Source: Nitrososphaerota archaeon
GTDB lineage: Archaea; Thermoproteota; Nitrososphaeria; Nitrososphaerales; Nitrosopumilaceae
Reading direction: 5' to 3'
Assembly: GCA_021325595.1 (NCBI GenBank)
Contig: JAJPGX010000025.1
Span: 1-61,463, forward strand
DNA: 61,463 nucleotides
In this document: in pieces, positions 45,475 to 53,805 of the stretch
Layout: each line of letters begins with the position of its first letter
How positions within the stretch are numbered: the stretch's first letter is position 1
Translations under genes and position numbers: made by a program
Notes under the pieces: generated by a model
Databases searched by the model: none
The model's input: only the letters and a program-made list of their open reading frames with translations
What the model was told of the DNA's origin: nothing

Positions 45475-46056
45475 GTGAAGTCTGTATCTGATGTAGCGCC
45501 ATTTGGCATTCTGATTTTAATTACTATCTTCTCAATTTCTCCTCAATTATTATCCGATGTAAATGTATACGCTAGTGACATGAACATGTCATCAAGTGAT
45601 CAATCAATGACAACAGAAGATGAAATGTCTGCAGATGGTACAACAAGAGTAGAAATTGATACATCACCCGCAGTTCCAACTAGCGGTCAATCACTACTAG
45701 TAGCATTATCATTTACAGACTCAAATGGAAATAAAATACAACACCAAAATTACGCTATTACGGTAACACAGGGAGATGTGATAGTGCTTGATAACCAACA
45801 CGGTCACACTCACACTGGAAATGATATTCAAACAACAGATGTACTGACGTCATCTTCTCCAGTAGACATAAAAGTAACACTAAATGGAGTTGGTCTTCCA
45901 AATACAGATCCATCAACTTGGACTGGACCAAAGGGTGATGTAATTAGTTTCAATGTGGTACCAGAATTTGGTTCAATTGCACCAATAGTACTTGCTATTG
46001 CTGTAATCAGCATTGTTGTATTCACAGCAAAGAATAGAGTAATTCCAAAACTCTAG
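45475..46056 (+). CDS. Secreted PEFG-anchored protein with Met/His-rich segments
   Basis: 193 residues from GTG, with a TATA-like TTTTATAG about 26 bases upstream. Signal peptide (about 1-35), then a Met/Ser/Asp-rich stretch (DMNMSSSDQSMTTEDEMSAD) and a beta-sandwich domain containing QHGHTHTGND. The Met- and His-rich runs could bind copper or another soft metal. It ends with VPEFGSIAP plus a membrane helix and basic tail. It directly follows the metal importer genes and precedes a blue-copper protein, so a metal-handling role is plausible but unproven. Confidence 0.75.
   Translation: MKSVSDVAPFGILILITIFSISPQLLSDVNVYASDMNMSSSDQSMTTEDEMSADGTTRVEIDTSPAVPTSGQSLLVALSFTDSNGNKIQHQNYAITVTQGDVIVLDNQHGHTHTGNDIQTTDVLTSSSPVDIKVTLNGVGLPNTDPSTWTGPKGDVISFNVVPEFGSIAPIVLAIAVISIVVFTAKNRVIPKL
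45958..46056 (+). repeat. 99-bp perfect repeat coding for the PEFG sorting signal, copy 1
   Basis: Identical, including the stop codon, to 46570-46668. It encodes the full VPEFG motif, the membrane helix and the tail ending NRVIPKL. The coding sequences before it are unrelated. Confidence 0.97.
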
Positions 46057-46122
46057 TTATACGTAGACTTTGTGACTATTACCTGTGAGATTTTTATAAT
46101 GGCACAATTGTATAAAACTACA

Positions 46123-46668
46123 ATGAAGTCAAAACCAACTATCGCACTATTTGGTGTTTTGACTCTAGCTGCCATTATAGCAATCTCTCCATCTGCATTC
46201 GGTCAAATGTCTGTGGAAGTAGATATGGCTAAGGGTGCAGGCTCAAGTGCAAATGCTGACTGTGTTGCAGCAAACAACTGTTTTACTCCAAACCCAGTCA
46301 CTGTTGCACCAGGTACTGAAGTTGAATGGAAAAACACTGACACAGTGGGTCACACTGTAACAAGTGGACAGCCATCTGACAATGAGACTGGTACTGTCTT
46401 TGACAGCAATGGTCTAATCAAGCCAGGAGCTGAATTCAAATTCACATTCCAAAAGGAGGGCACATTCAATTACTTCTGCCAAGTCCATCCATGGATGGTT
46501 GGTCAAGTAATTGTTAGCGCATCAGCAGCTAGTACAGGAACACCTAGTGGAACAGGCGGCAATGCAACTGTACCAGAATTTGGTTCAATTGCACCAATAG
46601 TACTTGCTATTGCTGTAATCAGCATTGTTGTATTCACAGCAAAGAATAGAGTAATTCCAAAACTCTAG
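46123..46668 (+). CDS. PEFG-anchored blue-copper (plastocyanin-like) protein
   Basis: 181 residues from ATG 46123: signal peptide (about 1-27), a cupredoxin domain with the type 1 copper ligands H77, C119, H122 and M125 (YFCQVHPWM), a short Ser/Thr/Gly linker and VPEFG plus a membrane helix. ATG 46123 is preferred to upstream in-frame starts because TATA-like TTTATAAT at 46093-46100 is centred about 26 bases away and the signal peptide then looks normal. It is a likely electron carrier on the outer face of the membrane. Confidence 0.92.
   Translation: MKSKPTIALFGVLTLAAIIAISPSAFGQMSVEVDMAKGAGSSANADCVAANNCFTPNPVTVAPGTEVEWKNTDTVGHTVTSGQPSDNETGTVFDSNGLIKPGAEFKFTFQKEGTFNYFCQVHPWMVGQVIVSASAASTGTPSGTGGNATVPEFGSIAPIVLAIAVISIVVFTAKNRVIPKL
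46570..46668 (+). repeat. 99-bp perfect repeat coding for the PEFG sorting signal, copy 2
   Basis: Identical to 45958-46056, at the same position at the gene end, attached to an unrelated cupredoxin. Not a single base differs across the 99. Confidence 0.97.
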
Positions 46669-46691
46669 ACTTTCTTCTTTTTATTATTTTA

Positions 46692-47798
46692 CTATGAACT
46701 TAGCTGTGGCTTTACTGTAGATAATGATATGGCATGATCATCTATCAATACGCCAACACCAACTGAAACATCCTTTATCAGAATAGTAATCTGAGAAAGA
46801 TCATTATTGGTTAGATTGTATTGATTTGCTAACATTTTCTTGACTTTCATCTGAGTGTTATCTATCTGGTTTAGTGTGGAAGGGATTGACACGTCAAGAG
46901 TTGTTCTTAGCACATCTTTTGGAATTTTTCCAGTACTGTCTTGTACTATGTAAAATGAAATTTTGTCAACAATTACCTCTTGAGGTAATCTATCTAACGC
47001 GTTTGCAGTATAGAAAGCTTGAACATCTAACAAGTTGATGTCAGTTGAAGTATTTGATACTGTTATTCCGGGACTAAACGAAGAATCAAGTGGCACGCTA
47101 ATTATTACAAACCCTTCAACAAAATTATCATTGTTATTTCCAAGTATACTACGTACATCTTTGCAGGTAATGCTTTTTGATGTATCAGAATCCATGTTAA
47201 TTAATAGTGCATTTGAGATAGACCCATTGTTAACTACGGCATTCCAAAATATTTGCATCTTTGTCTTTTGTTTGTTAAACATGCTAATATCGGTATCATA
47301 GTGACCAGGTCTAAGTGGTCCTTCACCAGCATAAATTGAGCCACATTCAAACTTGGTAGAATATGTAACACTTCTTGCAGAAGAAGACATGGCATCGCTT
47401 ACGGGCAAATTAGTAAATGTGGCAACTGCAGAAGAACTTTTCACTTGAACTGTTTTCAAGATTCTATCAATACTATAGCCTGACATTGTACCAATTTGTA
47501 GTATAGAATAATTTCCATTTTTTATTCCAGTCAAAGTAATCACCCCATCTTTGTCTTTATCTGTATCATCTTGAGAATTGTCACTTATGGTGTAATTCCC
47601 ATTACCTGTAAATGGATTTGGAGAAATAACAAACTGACCGCTTCCAATTAACTTGTTATCACTTGACAATGAAATTATAGTGAGTGATGAGCTCTGTGCA
47701 AATGCTTCTAAATTTGAAAAGTTCTGCCCAACAAGATAGATAATTATTCCAACAAATATTACTCCACAAACAGAAGAAATTTTTAGCCATCTTTTCAT
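46692..47798 (-). CDS. Secreted hypothetical protein
   Basis: About 368 residues from ATG 47798. A signal or anchor segment (about 8-28, then FAQSSSL) is followed by beta-rich domains; the stretch GDGVITLTGIKNGNYSILQIGTMSGYSIDRI-like region (from the text at about 60-115) resembles carboxypeptidase-regulatory or SdrD-type folds that bind calcium, but I cannot confirm this. No known enzyme motif. ATG 47846 and TTG 47855 are in-frame alternatives; a TATA-like AAAATTATTA (minus strand) is centred about 28 bases from 47798. No PEF signal. Confidence 0.65.
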   Translation of the reverse strand: MKRWLKISSVCGVIFVGIIIYLVGQNFSNLEAFAQSSSLTIISLSSDNKLIGSGQFVISPNPFTGNGNYTISDNSQDDTDKDKDGVITLTGIKNGNYSILQIGTMSGYSIDRILKTVQVKSSSAVATFTNLPVSDAMSSSARSVTYSTKFECGSIYAGEGPLRPGHYDTDISMFNKQKTKMQIFWNAVVNNGSISNALLINMDSDTSKSITCKDVRSILGNNNDNFVEGFVIISVPLDSSFSPGITVSNTSTDINLLDVQAFYTANALDRLPQEVIVDKISFYIVQDSTGKIPKDVLRTTLDVSIPSTLNQIDNTQMKVKKMLANQYNLTNNDLSQITILIKDVSVGVGVLIDDHAISLSTVKPQLSS

Positions 47799-47888
47799 TT
47801 TATCATTCTGCTTGTTTGCTGTTAATAATTTTATGTTATATGACATTTTGCCCAAGAATTAAATATCATGTAATAATCATTTGAGGTA

Positions 47889-49580
47889 TTGCAGAGACCT
47901 TTGACTAAGAGCATACTGGCAGTAATTTTCGGTATTTTGATTCTCACGTCGATGGTACCACTTATTCCAAAAAAAGCATATGGTGATGGTTTTGCAATGG
48001 AAAATCTTCCACCTGCATCAGTAGGTAACCTGAAACTTAGTTTATTTGTAAAGCTAGATCCTCCAATTATTACTAGTGATTTAAGTAAAGATCGAACTTT
48101 GACTTTTAGATTATTTGATGCTGATACTAATCAAACAATTCCACATGACACTCTTCTCATAACTGTCACAAAACATGACCAATTACTATTACGAGATAAA
48201 TTTCATACCCATGACGGCGTACTTACTCTAGTAATTAATCCAACCAAAACTATTGGTAAATGGACTGTATACGGAAACCAAGATGACGTATTGGGATGGA
48301 CTCCTGACGTTGGACAACCAATTAGACTCTTAGCTCCAATTCTTGGTGAGGGAGGACTTTATCACATAAACGTACAAGTAATATCATTCCAAAATGACAA
48401 AAATTCATTTGCCGTAGATCAAATACCAAATTTTGATTCATATCTTAGCGTAGGTGATATAACTAATCAAACAATATCTTATCAGAATAATCCATACGAT
48501 GTACAACTAATCTCATATTATGATAAAGTAGATAGCATTAATTTTGATGAATCATCAAAACAGTTTTCATGGTCAATGCCATTTGATTGGAATGTAACAA
48601 GATTTGCAAATAGACCGATCTTCATACATGAAGAACTTCATGTGCCAAAGGCCTTCAAAGACTTTTCTAATACTCCAACATATTCTGCAAGCGCACAAGG
48701 ATTTGCTCTAACTGGAAGAAGAATTATCGTAGATCCATATACACAAGGAGATAACATGATAGTTCACTTGTTCCTCAATAAACCTGATATTGATAATATT
48801 GCAAAGACAGTACCTACAGGAATCAATACTATAACGTTTAATCTGGCTCCTGAAAAACCTAATGTGCAAACTTCGTCCTCACTTCTAACTGATTTTGGAG
48901 GATGGCATATTCAACTAGGATGGAATCCAAGTTCATTAACAGCTAACAGTCAAAATAATCTTAAACTTACGTTTCTAGATGCTTTTACAGAACAAAAAGT
49001 AGCAGGTGATGTCAATTATGACATACAATTACAGGATACAACTGGAAGTACCTTGTGGTCTAAAACCGGTGCAATAGCAAAAGCAGGAACAGATACACAA
49101 TCAATCAATTTACCAGGAAATGGAATTTACAGCATAGTTGTAAAAATGAACTCTGTAATCACTAATGGCCTTCCTGACACGACTAGAACTGGTTTGGGAA
49201 GAGGTAATGTGGTTATACCATCCACACCTTCTACAGATGAATCTCTAGTACAACAAACAACAAATCAAACAAGCACTTCAGGTAGCTCACAAGGCAATAG
49301 TCAATCTATTGTAATCCCTGCCTGGATCAAAAATAACGCAGGATGGTGGCATGATGGTACAATCGACGACAATACATTTGTGCAAGGAATTCAGTACATG
49401 ATTACAAATGGTATAATGAAAGTACCACATGGAACACAATCATCATCTTCATCAAACCAAATCCCTGCCTGGATCAAAAATAACGCAGGATGGTGGCATG
49501 ATGGTACAATCGACGACAATACATTTGTGCAAGGAATTCAGTACATGATTACAAATGGTATAATTGTACTCAAACAATAA
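47889..49580 (+). CDS. Secreted protein with two identical C-terminal WWH repeats
   Basis: 563 residues from a TTG start. Signal peptide (about 1-32, ending KAYGDG), then long beta-sandwich regions (about 40-445) with no named motif that I recognise; FHTHDGVLTLVINP and VFIHEELHVP segments hold histidines. A Ser/Gln/Thr-rich linker is followed by two copies of a 34-residue module (IPAWIKNNAGWWHDG...) separated by a Ser-rich spacer. This module is recurrent in thaumarchaeal exported proteins. No PEF signal or final membrane helix, so it may be released or held by the repeats. TTG 47901 is an alternative start. Confidence 0.78.
   Translation: MQRPLTKSILAVIFGILILTSMVPLIPKKAYGDGFAMENLPPASVGNLKLSLFVKLDPPIITSDLSKDRTLTFRLFDADTNQTIPHDTLLITVTKHDQLLLRDKFHTHDGVLTLVINPTKTIGKWTVYGNQDDVLGWTPDVGQPIRLLAPILGEGGLYHINVQVISFQNDKNSFAVDQIPNFDSYLSVGDITNQTISYQNNPYDVQLISYYDKVDSINFDESSKQFSWSMPFDWNVTRFANRPIFIHEELHVPKAFKDFSNTPTYSASAQGFALTGRRIIVDPYTQGDNMIVHLFLNKPDIDNIAKTVPTGINTITFNLAPEKPNVQTSSSLLTDFGGWHIQLGWNPSSLTANSQNNLKLTFLDAFTEQKVAGDVNYDIQLQDTTGSTLWSKTGAIAKAGTDTQSINLPGNGIYSIVVKMNSVITNGLPDTTRTGLGRGNVVIPSTPSTDESLVQQTTNQTSTSGSSQGNSQSIVIPAWIKNNAGWWHDGTIDDNTFVQGIQYMITNGIMKVPHGTQSSSSSNQIPAWIKNNAGWWHDGTIDDNTFVQGIQYMITNGIIVLKQ
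49313..49417 (+). repeat. 105-bp perfect tandem-type repeat, copy 1
   Basis: Encodes the first WWH module. Identical to 49460-49564, separated by 42 bases of Ser-rich coding DNA. Confidence 0.97.
49460..49564 (+). repeat. 105-bp perfect tandem-type repeat, copy 2
   Basis: Identical to 49313-49417; encodes the second WWH module directly before the C-terminus of the secreted protein. Confidence 0.97.
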
Positions 49581-49659
49581 TTAACCAATCTTTAACAATA
49601 CTTTTCTTATCCTAGAATAGAAAATACTATTATAGAAACAATGAAAGAATCATTATTCA

Positions 49660-50391
49660 ATGCTTCCCATACGAGATGAAAATCCCAAACCTCCAGGTTA
49701 CAGACCATATGTTAATTATACATTAATAGCAATTAACATAGTTGTATTTTTTTGGGAAATTGCTGTAACGCATCAAGTTTGGGAATTTACAAATCAAAGA
49801 GCAGAAAACCTATTTCTAAGCTACGGTACAATTCCATCAGTAATTACTAATGGATTCATAGATCATAATTACAGCATAGTTTCCTCAATCCTTAGTTCAA
49901 TGTTTCTTCATGCAGGATTGCTGCATATAGGAGGAAACATGTTGTTTTTGTGGATATTTGGAGATAATATAGAATACAAATTTGGACGAGCAAAATATCT
50001 CTCTCTGTATATTTTCTGGGGTTTAATTGCAGGTTTTGTTCATGTATTATCTGATCCTTCAAGTCAGGTCCCAGCGCTTGGAGCTTCAGGTGCAATTTCT
50101 GGTGTTCTCGGTGCATATCTTATTTTATTTCCAAATGCCAAAGTAGTGACATTTATTTTCCTGGGATTTTTTGCACGACTAACAAGAATTTCTGCAAAGT
50201 GGTATCTTCCCTTCTGGTTCGTATTCCAAAATGTGTTACCTGCATTTGTGGGTTCAAGCGGTTCAGGGGTTGCATTCTTTGCTCATATAGGTGGATTTCT
50301 AATAGGATTGGTATCAGGATTTATCTACAAAAAAACACACAGCTCTGAATTTAGTTACGGTACACGATATGGATGGAAAGGCAGCACTTGA
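49660..50391 (+). CDS. Rhomboid family intramembrane serine protease
   Basis: 243-residue membrane protease with about six helices. Active-site serine in ALGASGAISGVLGAYL, catalytic histidine in FFAHIGGFLIGL, and HAGLLHIGGNMLFLWIFGDNIE for the conserved second helix. N-terminus RPYVNYTLIAINIVVFF is typical. It would cut single-span membrane proteins within or near the bilayer; the PEF-anchored proteins nearby are possible but untested substrates. ATG start. Confidence 0.93.
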   Translation: MLPIRDENPKPPGYRPYVNYTLIAINIVVFFWEIAVTHQVWEFTNQRAENLFLSYGTIPSVITNGFIDHNYSIVSSILSSMFLHAGLLHIGGNMLFLWIFGDNIEYKFGRAKYLSLYIFWGLIAGFVHVLSDPSSQVPALGASGAISGVLGAYLILFPNAKVVTFIFLGFFARLTRISAKWYLPFWFVFQNVLPAFVGSSGSGVAFFAHIGGFLIGLVSGFIYKKTHSSEFSYGTRYGWKGST

Positions 50392-50441
50392 CAATATAGA
50401 TAATTGTCAAAGAATAAATTCTGTTTGTATATCTGAAACTT

Positions 50442-50618
50442 ATGCCGCTGATAACAATCTCTATGTATCCTGGCAGAACTGAAAAACAAAAAGAGGAATT
50501 TGCAAAAGCTATAACAAAAGCTGCAGTGGATATTCTGAAAACAAAAGAAAATCATGTTATAGTTGTTTATGAAGAAAACCCAAAAGAAAATTGGTACATG
50601 GCAGGCAATCCTCTCTAA
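50442..50618 (+). CDS. 4-oxalocrotonate tautomerase-like protein
   Basis: 58-residue protein with Pro1 after the initiator Met (MPLITISMYPGRTEKQK), the catalytic base of the tautomerase superfamily. The spacing to EEFAKAITKAAVDILKTKENHVIVVYEENPKENWYMAG matches short 4-OT monomers that form hexamers. Basic residues corresponding to Arg11 (here R12) are present. It probably isomerises enol and keto forms of a small acid; the substrate is unknown. It overlaps no confirmed gene, and the nitrilase gene starts 35 bases after its stop. Confidence 0.87.
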   Translation: MPLITISMYPGRTEKQKEEFAKAITKAAVDILKTKENHVIVVYEENPKENWYMAGNPL

Positions 50619-50653
50619 ACACATTTTTATTTTATTCAAAATCTAGGAAAATT

Positions 50654-51463
50654 GTGTCAAAAATTGCTCTAGTACAAATGAAAGCAGATGTGAGAAAAGA
50701 AAAAAACCTTCAAAAAATTTTACGATATATTTCGAAATCATCTTCTAAAGGTGCTACATTATGCGCTTTTCCTGAATTTATGATGTGTTATACTCCATCT
50801 TCTCAATCTGCCAAAGAATTAGCAAATATCTCTGAAAAAATTACAGGAGATTTTGTTTCATCTATTGCTGATTCGGCAAAACAAAACTCTATACAAGTAG
50901 TGGGAACGTTTTATGAAAAAAGTCCAAAACCAAATAGGGTATATGATACATCATTTGTAGTGGGAAAAAATGGTAAAGTAATTTCAGTATATAGAAAAAT
51001 CCATCTCTATGATGCATTAGGATTCAAAGAATCAGACAAACTTTATCCCGGCTCTTCAATAACAAAGCCAATCAAGACAAGCATTGGAAAGATGGGAATG
51101 ATGATCTGTTATGACGTACGATTTCCAGAAATGTCTCGGATATTAGCATCTTCTGGTTCTGAAATACTAGTAATTCCTTCTGCATGGGTTAAAGGCAAAC
51201 AAAAAGAAGAGCATTGGATAACTATTAACAAAACAAGGGCTATTGAAAATGGTTGTTATGTAATTTCACCAGATCAAGTCGGAAACATTTACTGTGGAAG
51301 AAGTCTAGTTGTTGATCCATTTGGAAAAATTCTGCTTGATATGAAAAAATGGGAAGGAATTGGAATTGCAGACATATCATTAAGTATGGTACATCAAGTG
51401 AGAAAGAAACTACCTCTTTTACGAAACAGACGAACTGATATCTATACAAATCTTAAGATTTAG
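50654..51463 (+). CDS. Carbon-nitrogen hydrolase (nitrilase superfamily, Nit2-like)
   Basis: 269 residues from GTG 50654, with a TATA-like TTTTATTTTATT about 26 bases upstream. Catalytic triad visible: Glu in LCAFPEFM, Lys in YRKIHLYDA and Cys in MMICYDVRFPE. The VYRKIHLYDALGFKES region is typical of omega-amidase/Nit2. It likely hydrolyses an amide such as 2-oxoglutaramate. The frame is open upstream to 50591 but overlaps the tautomerase gene there, so the GTG is preferred. It overlaps the convergent zinc-finger gene by 11 bases. Confidence 0.9.
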   Translation: MSKIALVQMKADVRKEKNLQKILRYISKSSSKGATLCAFPEFMMCYTPSSQSAKELANISEKITGDFVSSIADSAKQNSIQVVGTFYEKSPKPNRVYDTSFVVGKNGKVISVYRKIHLYDALGFKESDKLYPGSSITKPIKTSIGKMGMMICYDVRFPEMSRILASSGSEILVIPSAWVKGKQKEEHWITINKTRAIENGCYVISPDQVGNIYCGRSLVVDPFGKILLDMKKWEGIGIADISLSMVHQVRKKLPLLRNRRTDIYTNLKI

Positions 51464-51914
51464 AAACTCTACTTGTACATCTTATGTTAGAACATTGCCT
51501 TGACCATTTTTGTTTTCGTGAATATCTAAATAAAATGATAGGCCATGCACAAATTTTGCAAGGTATTTTCATTGCACAAATCATTCCTTTTTGAATAAGT
51601 GGCGTAGAAGCTCTACAACCGTTGTAATAATTGGAACATCCAATAAATCGCTTCTTAGTCTGTATTGATCTTATTATGAGAAGTTTGCCTGTGTGACACT
51701 GGGGGCATTCTACAAGTCCATTTGCGGGAGTATTTGTTCCTAATATTACATATTTTTTCTTTCTTTCTGACCATGAAAGATATCCATTTTTGTCATAATA
51801 TTGCCGAATCTCACTTTGTATTTTACCAATCTTCCTTTTTGTTATGTGAATAGAATTTCTTGAACTCACTTGTTGGTTTTGGAATGTTAATGACTGCATA
51901 ATATGGTCTTTCAT
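51453..51914 (-). CDS. Topoisomerase-type C4 zinc-finger protein
   Basis: 153 residues. Two zinc-ribbon units resembling those at the C-terminus of DNA topoisomerase I: CPQCHTGKLLIIRSIQTKKRFIGCSNYYNGC and CKICAWPIILFRYSRKQKWSRQCSNIRC. The N-terminal about 75 residues are basic, with no nuclease or topoisomerase catalytic motif. It is probably a nucleic-acid-binding accessory; its partner is unknown. ATG start; an in-frame ATG lies five codons later. Confidence 0.75.
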   Translation of the reverse strand: MKDHIMQSLTFQNQQVSSRNSIHITKRKIGKIQSEIRQYYDKNGYLSWSERKKKYVILGTNTPANGLVECPQCHTGKLLIIRSIQTKKRFIGCSNYYNGCRASTPLIQKGMICAMKIPCKICAWPIILFRYSRKQKWSRQCSNIRCTSRVSKS

Positions 51915-51986
51915 TGATATGATGTCATCTATCAGATTAAAGAAACTAATGAAGAATTTTTATATGGAATCTAGTCAGCGAGATTT

Positions 51987-53141
51987 GTGGAAAAGGTTTG
52001 TGTTATCGGTGCTGGAAGCACGAAATATGGAAAATTAGAAGATAGTATTACTGACATATCCTTACAGGCATCCGTTGACGCTATTGAAAGTGCTGGAATA
52101 CAACCTAAAGAGATTCAAGCAGGTTACATCTCAAACGTCTTTGGTATAGCAGACAAACAAGTCCATCTTGGACCCGTTATAATGAGTGACCTGGGAATTC
52201 CAGAAGTACCATCACTTTCGATTGAATCTGCATGTGGTAGTGGTTCAGTATCATTTAGAGAAGCATATGCAAATGTAGCTGCTGGATTTTATGATGTTGT
52301 ATTAGCAACTGGAGTTGAGAAAGTAACTCATACTGGTACAGAATGGACTACAACATATTTTTCATATTGTTCTGATTTCTTTTATGAGGGAGGTGCTGGC
52401 GCGTCATTTCCAGGATTATTTGCATCTATGGCAAGAGCTTATCTTGCTGAATTCAAAGCAACTGAAGAAGATCTTGCGATGGTTGCAGTAAAAAATCACG
52501 ACAACGGTTTTCTAAATCCAAAAGCACATCTAAGAAAAAAAATTACAATAGATGACGTTTTAAAATCTGCAGTAGTTGCAAGTCCATTAAAGCTATATGA
52601 TTGCTGTCCTTTCTCTGATGGAGCAAGTGCTGTAATATTATGTAATGAAAAATTTGCTAAAGCTCATACAAAAAATTATGTTGAGGTAATAGGATCAGGA
52701 AGGGGTGGATCACCTGCTGCACTCCAAGGAAGAGAACACATTACTACTATACCAAGTACAAAACTTGCTGCACAAGCAGCATATAAAATGGCAGGAATAA
52801 CCCCAAAAGATATAGACTTCGCAGAGGTTCATGATTGTTTTACAATTGCAGAATTAGTAGATACAGAAGATCTTGGATTTTTTGAAAAAGGCACAGCTGT
52901 TCAAGCAGTAAGAGAAGGAAGAACTAAACTAAACAGTGATATCTCAATCAATCCTTCAGGCGGGCTCAAATCCAAAGGACATCCAATTGGTGCTACTGGA
53001 ATAGGACAAGTTGTAGAAGTTTTTGATCAACTTACAGGAAAAGCTGGAGAAAGAACAGTAAAGGATGCTAGAATTGGACTCACGCATAACTTTGGTGCAA
53101 CAGGTGCCAGTTGTGCAGTTCACATATTCAAAAGTGTATAA
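51987..53141 (+). CDS. Thiolase (acetyl-CoA acetyltransferase, SCP-x type)
   Basis: 384-residue thiolase. GTG 51987 fits a TATA-like TTTTTATATGG about 26 bases upstream. Catalytic Cys in IESACGSGSVSF, His in FAEVHDCFTIAE, GGLKSKGHPIGATG, and a final GASCAVHIF motif. It makes or splits acetoacetyl-CoA. In this lineage candidate roles are the last step of the 3-hydroxypropionate/4-hydroxybutyrate carbon-fixation cycle or the first step of the mevalonate route. Its last eight bases overlap the DUF35 partner. Confidence 0.9.
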   Translation: MEKVCVIGAGSTKYGKLEDSITDISLQASVDAIESAGIQPKEIQAGYISNVFGIADKQVHLGPVIMSDLGIPEVPSLSIESACGSGSVSFREAYANVAAGFYDVVLATGVEKVTHTGTEWTTTYFSYCSDFFYEGGAGASFPGLFASMARAYLAEFKATEEDLAMVAVKNHDNGFLNPKAHLRKKITIDDVLKSAVVASPLKLYDCCPFSDGASAVILCNEKFAKAHTKNYVEVIGSGRGGSPAALQGREHITTIPSTKLAAQAAYKMAGITPKDIDFAEVHDCFTIAELVDTEDLGFFEKGTAVQAVREGRTKLNSDISINPSGGLKSKGHPIGATGIGQVVEVFDQLTGKAGERTVKDARIGLTHNFGATGASCAVHIFKSV

Positions 53142-53508
53142 GTTGTTATCCAAAGAAGAATTCATCAATAATGCAAAAGCAGGTAAAGTTCTAGCTAGAA
53201 AATGCACAAAATGCGGACATCTTCATTTAGTCACTACATATTTTTGCCAAAATTGTGGAAATAAATCGTTTGAAAATACTATAATTGATGGTAAAGGGTC
53301 AGTTGTTACCTATACCATAATAACAGTGCCTCCAGACGGATATGAAAAATATGTACCGTACGCTTGGGTGGTAATGAACCTAGATAATTCCGAACTACGA
53401 ATTTCAGGTTTTATGGCAAATATTAATTCTCCAGCAGACCTTCCTCTTGGAACTAGGGTGAAGATCACAGGTTATGATGAACGTGGAATAATACTTGAAA
53501 AACAGTAA
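53134..53508 (+). CDS. DUF35 OB-fold/zinc-ribbon protein, thiolase partner
   Basis: 124 residues. Rubredoxin-like zinc ribbon CTKCGHLHLVTTYFCQNC (about 25-43) followed by an OB-fold (GKGSVVTYTIITVPPDGYE...). In other archaea such proteins scaffold thiolase and HMG-CoA synthase. GTG 53134 overlaps the thiolase stop by eight bases (GTGTATAA); TTG 53143 is an alternative. The paired order with the thiolase strongly suggests a complex. Confidence 0.88.
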   Translation: MYKLLSKEEFINNAKAGKVLARKCTKCGHLHLVTTYFCQNCGNKSFENTIIDGKGSVVTYTIITVPPDGYEKYVPYAWVVMNLDNSELRISGFMANINSPADLPLGTRVKITGYDERGIILEKQ

Positions 53509-53579
53509 ATCAAATTTATTAAACTGATTAAAAAAAATCAAAAAATCTCTTTTATAATATTTGTACAAAATACTTCATA

Positions 53580-53741
53580 ATGTCAGTAGATGTTATATGC
53601 AGCAGATGTGGATCTAAAATTGCCAGTATGCGTATGCTAAAACCAATAAAAGATGTCATGAGGCCATACAACAGTAAATGTCCTTCTTGTGGACAAACGT
53701 TATCTGGATCAGAATTTACCGTTGACGTGCAGAAAAACTGA
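53580..53741 (+). CDS. 53-residue zinc-ribbon protein
   Basis: ATG 53580 to TGA: MSVDVICSRCGSKIASMRMLKP, then CPSCGQTLSG. Four cysteines in two C-x2-C pairs about 24 residues apart fit a zinc ribbon. A TATA-like TTTATAAT at 53551-53558 lies about 26 bases before the ATG, so this small gene has a credible promoter of its own. It is 64 bases upstream of the NrdD-like regulator gene. It may bind nucleic acid or protein; its role is unknown. Confidence 0.75.
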   Translation: MSVDVICSRCGSKIASMRMLKPIKDVMRPYNSKCPSCGQTLSGSEFTVDVQKN

Positions 53742-53805
53742 TCTAAAAAGATTGCGTATGGATCAAGTCATAAATCTTATTTACTGATACTATCTAGACA
53801 AGCCT

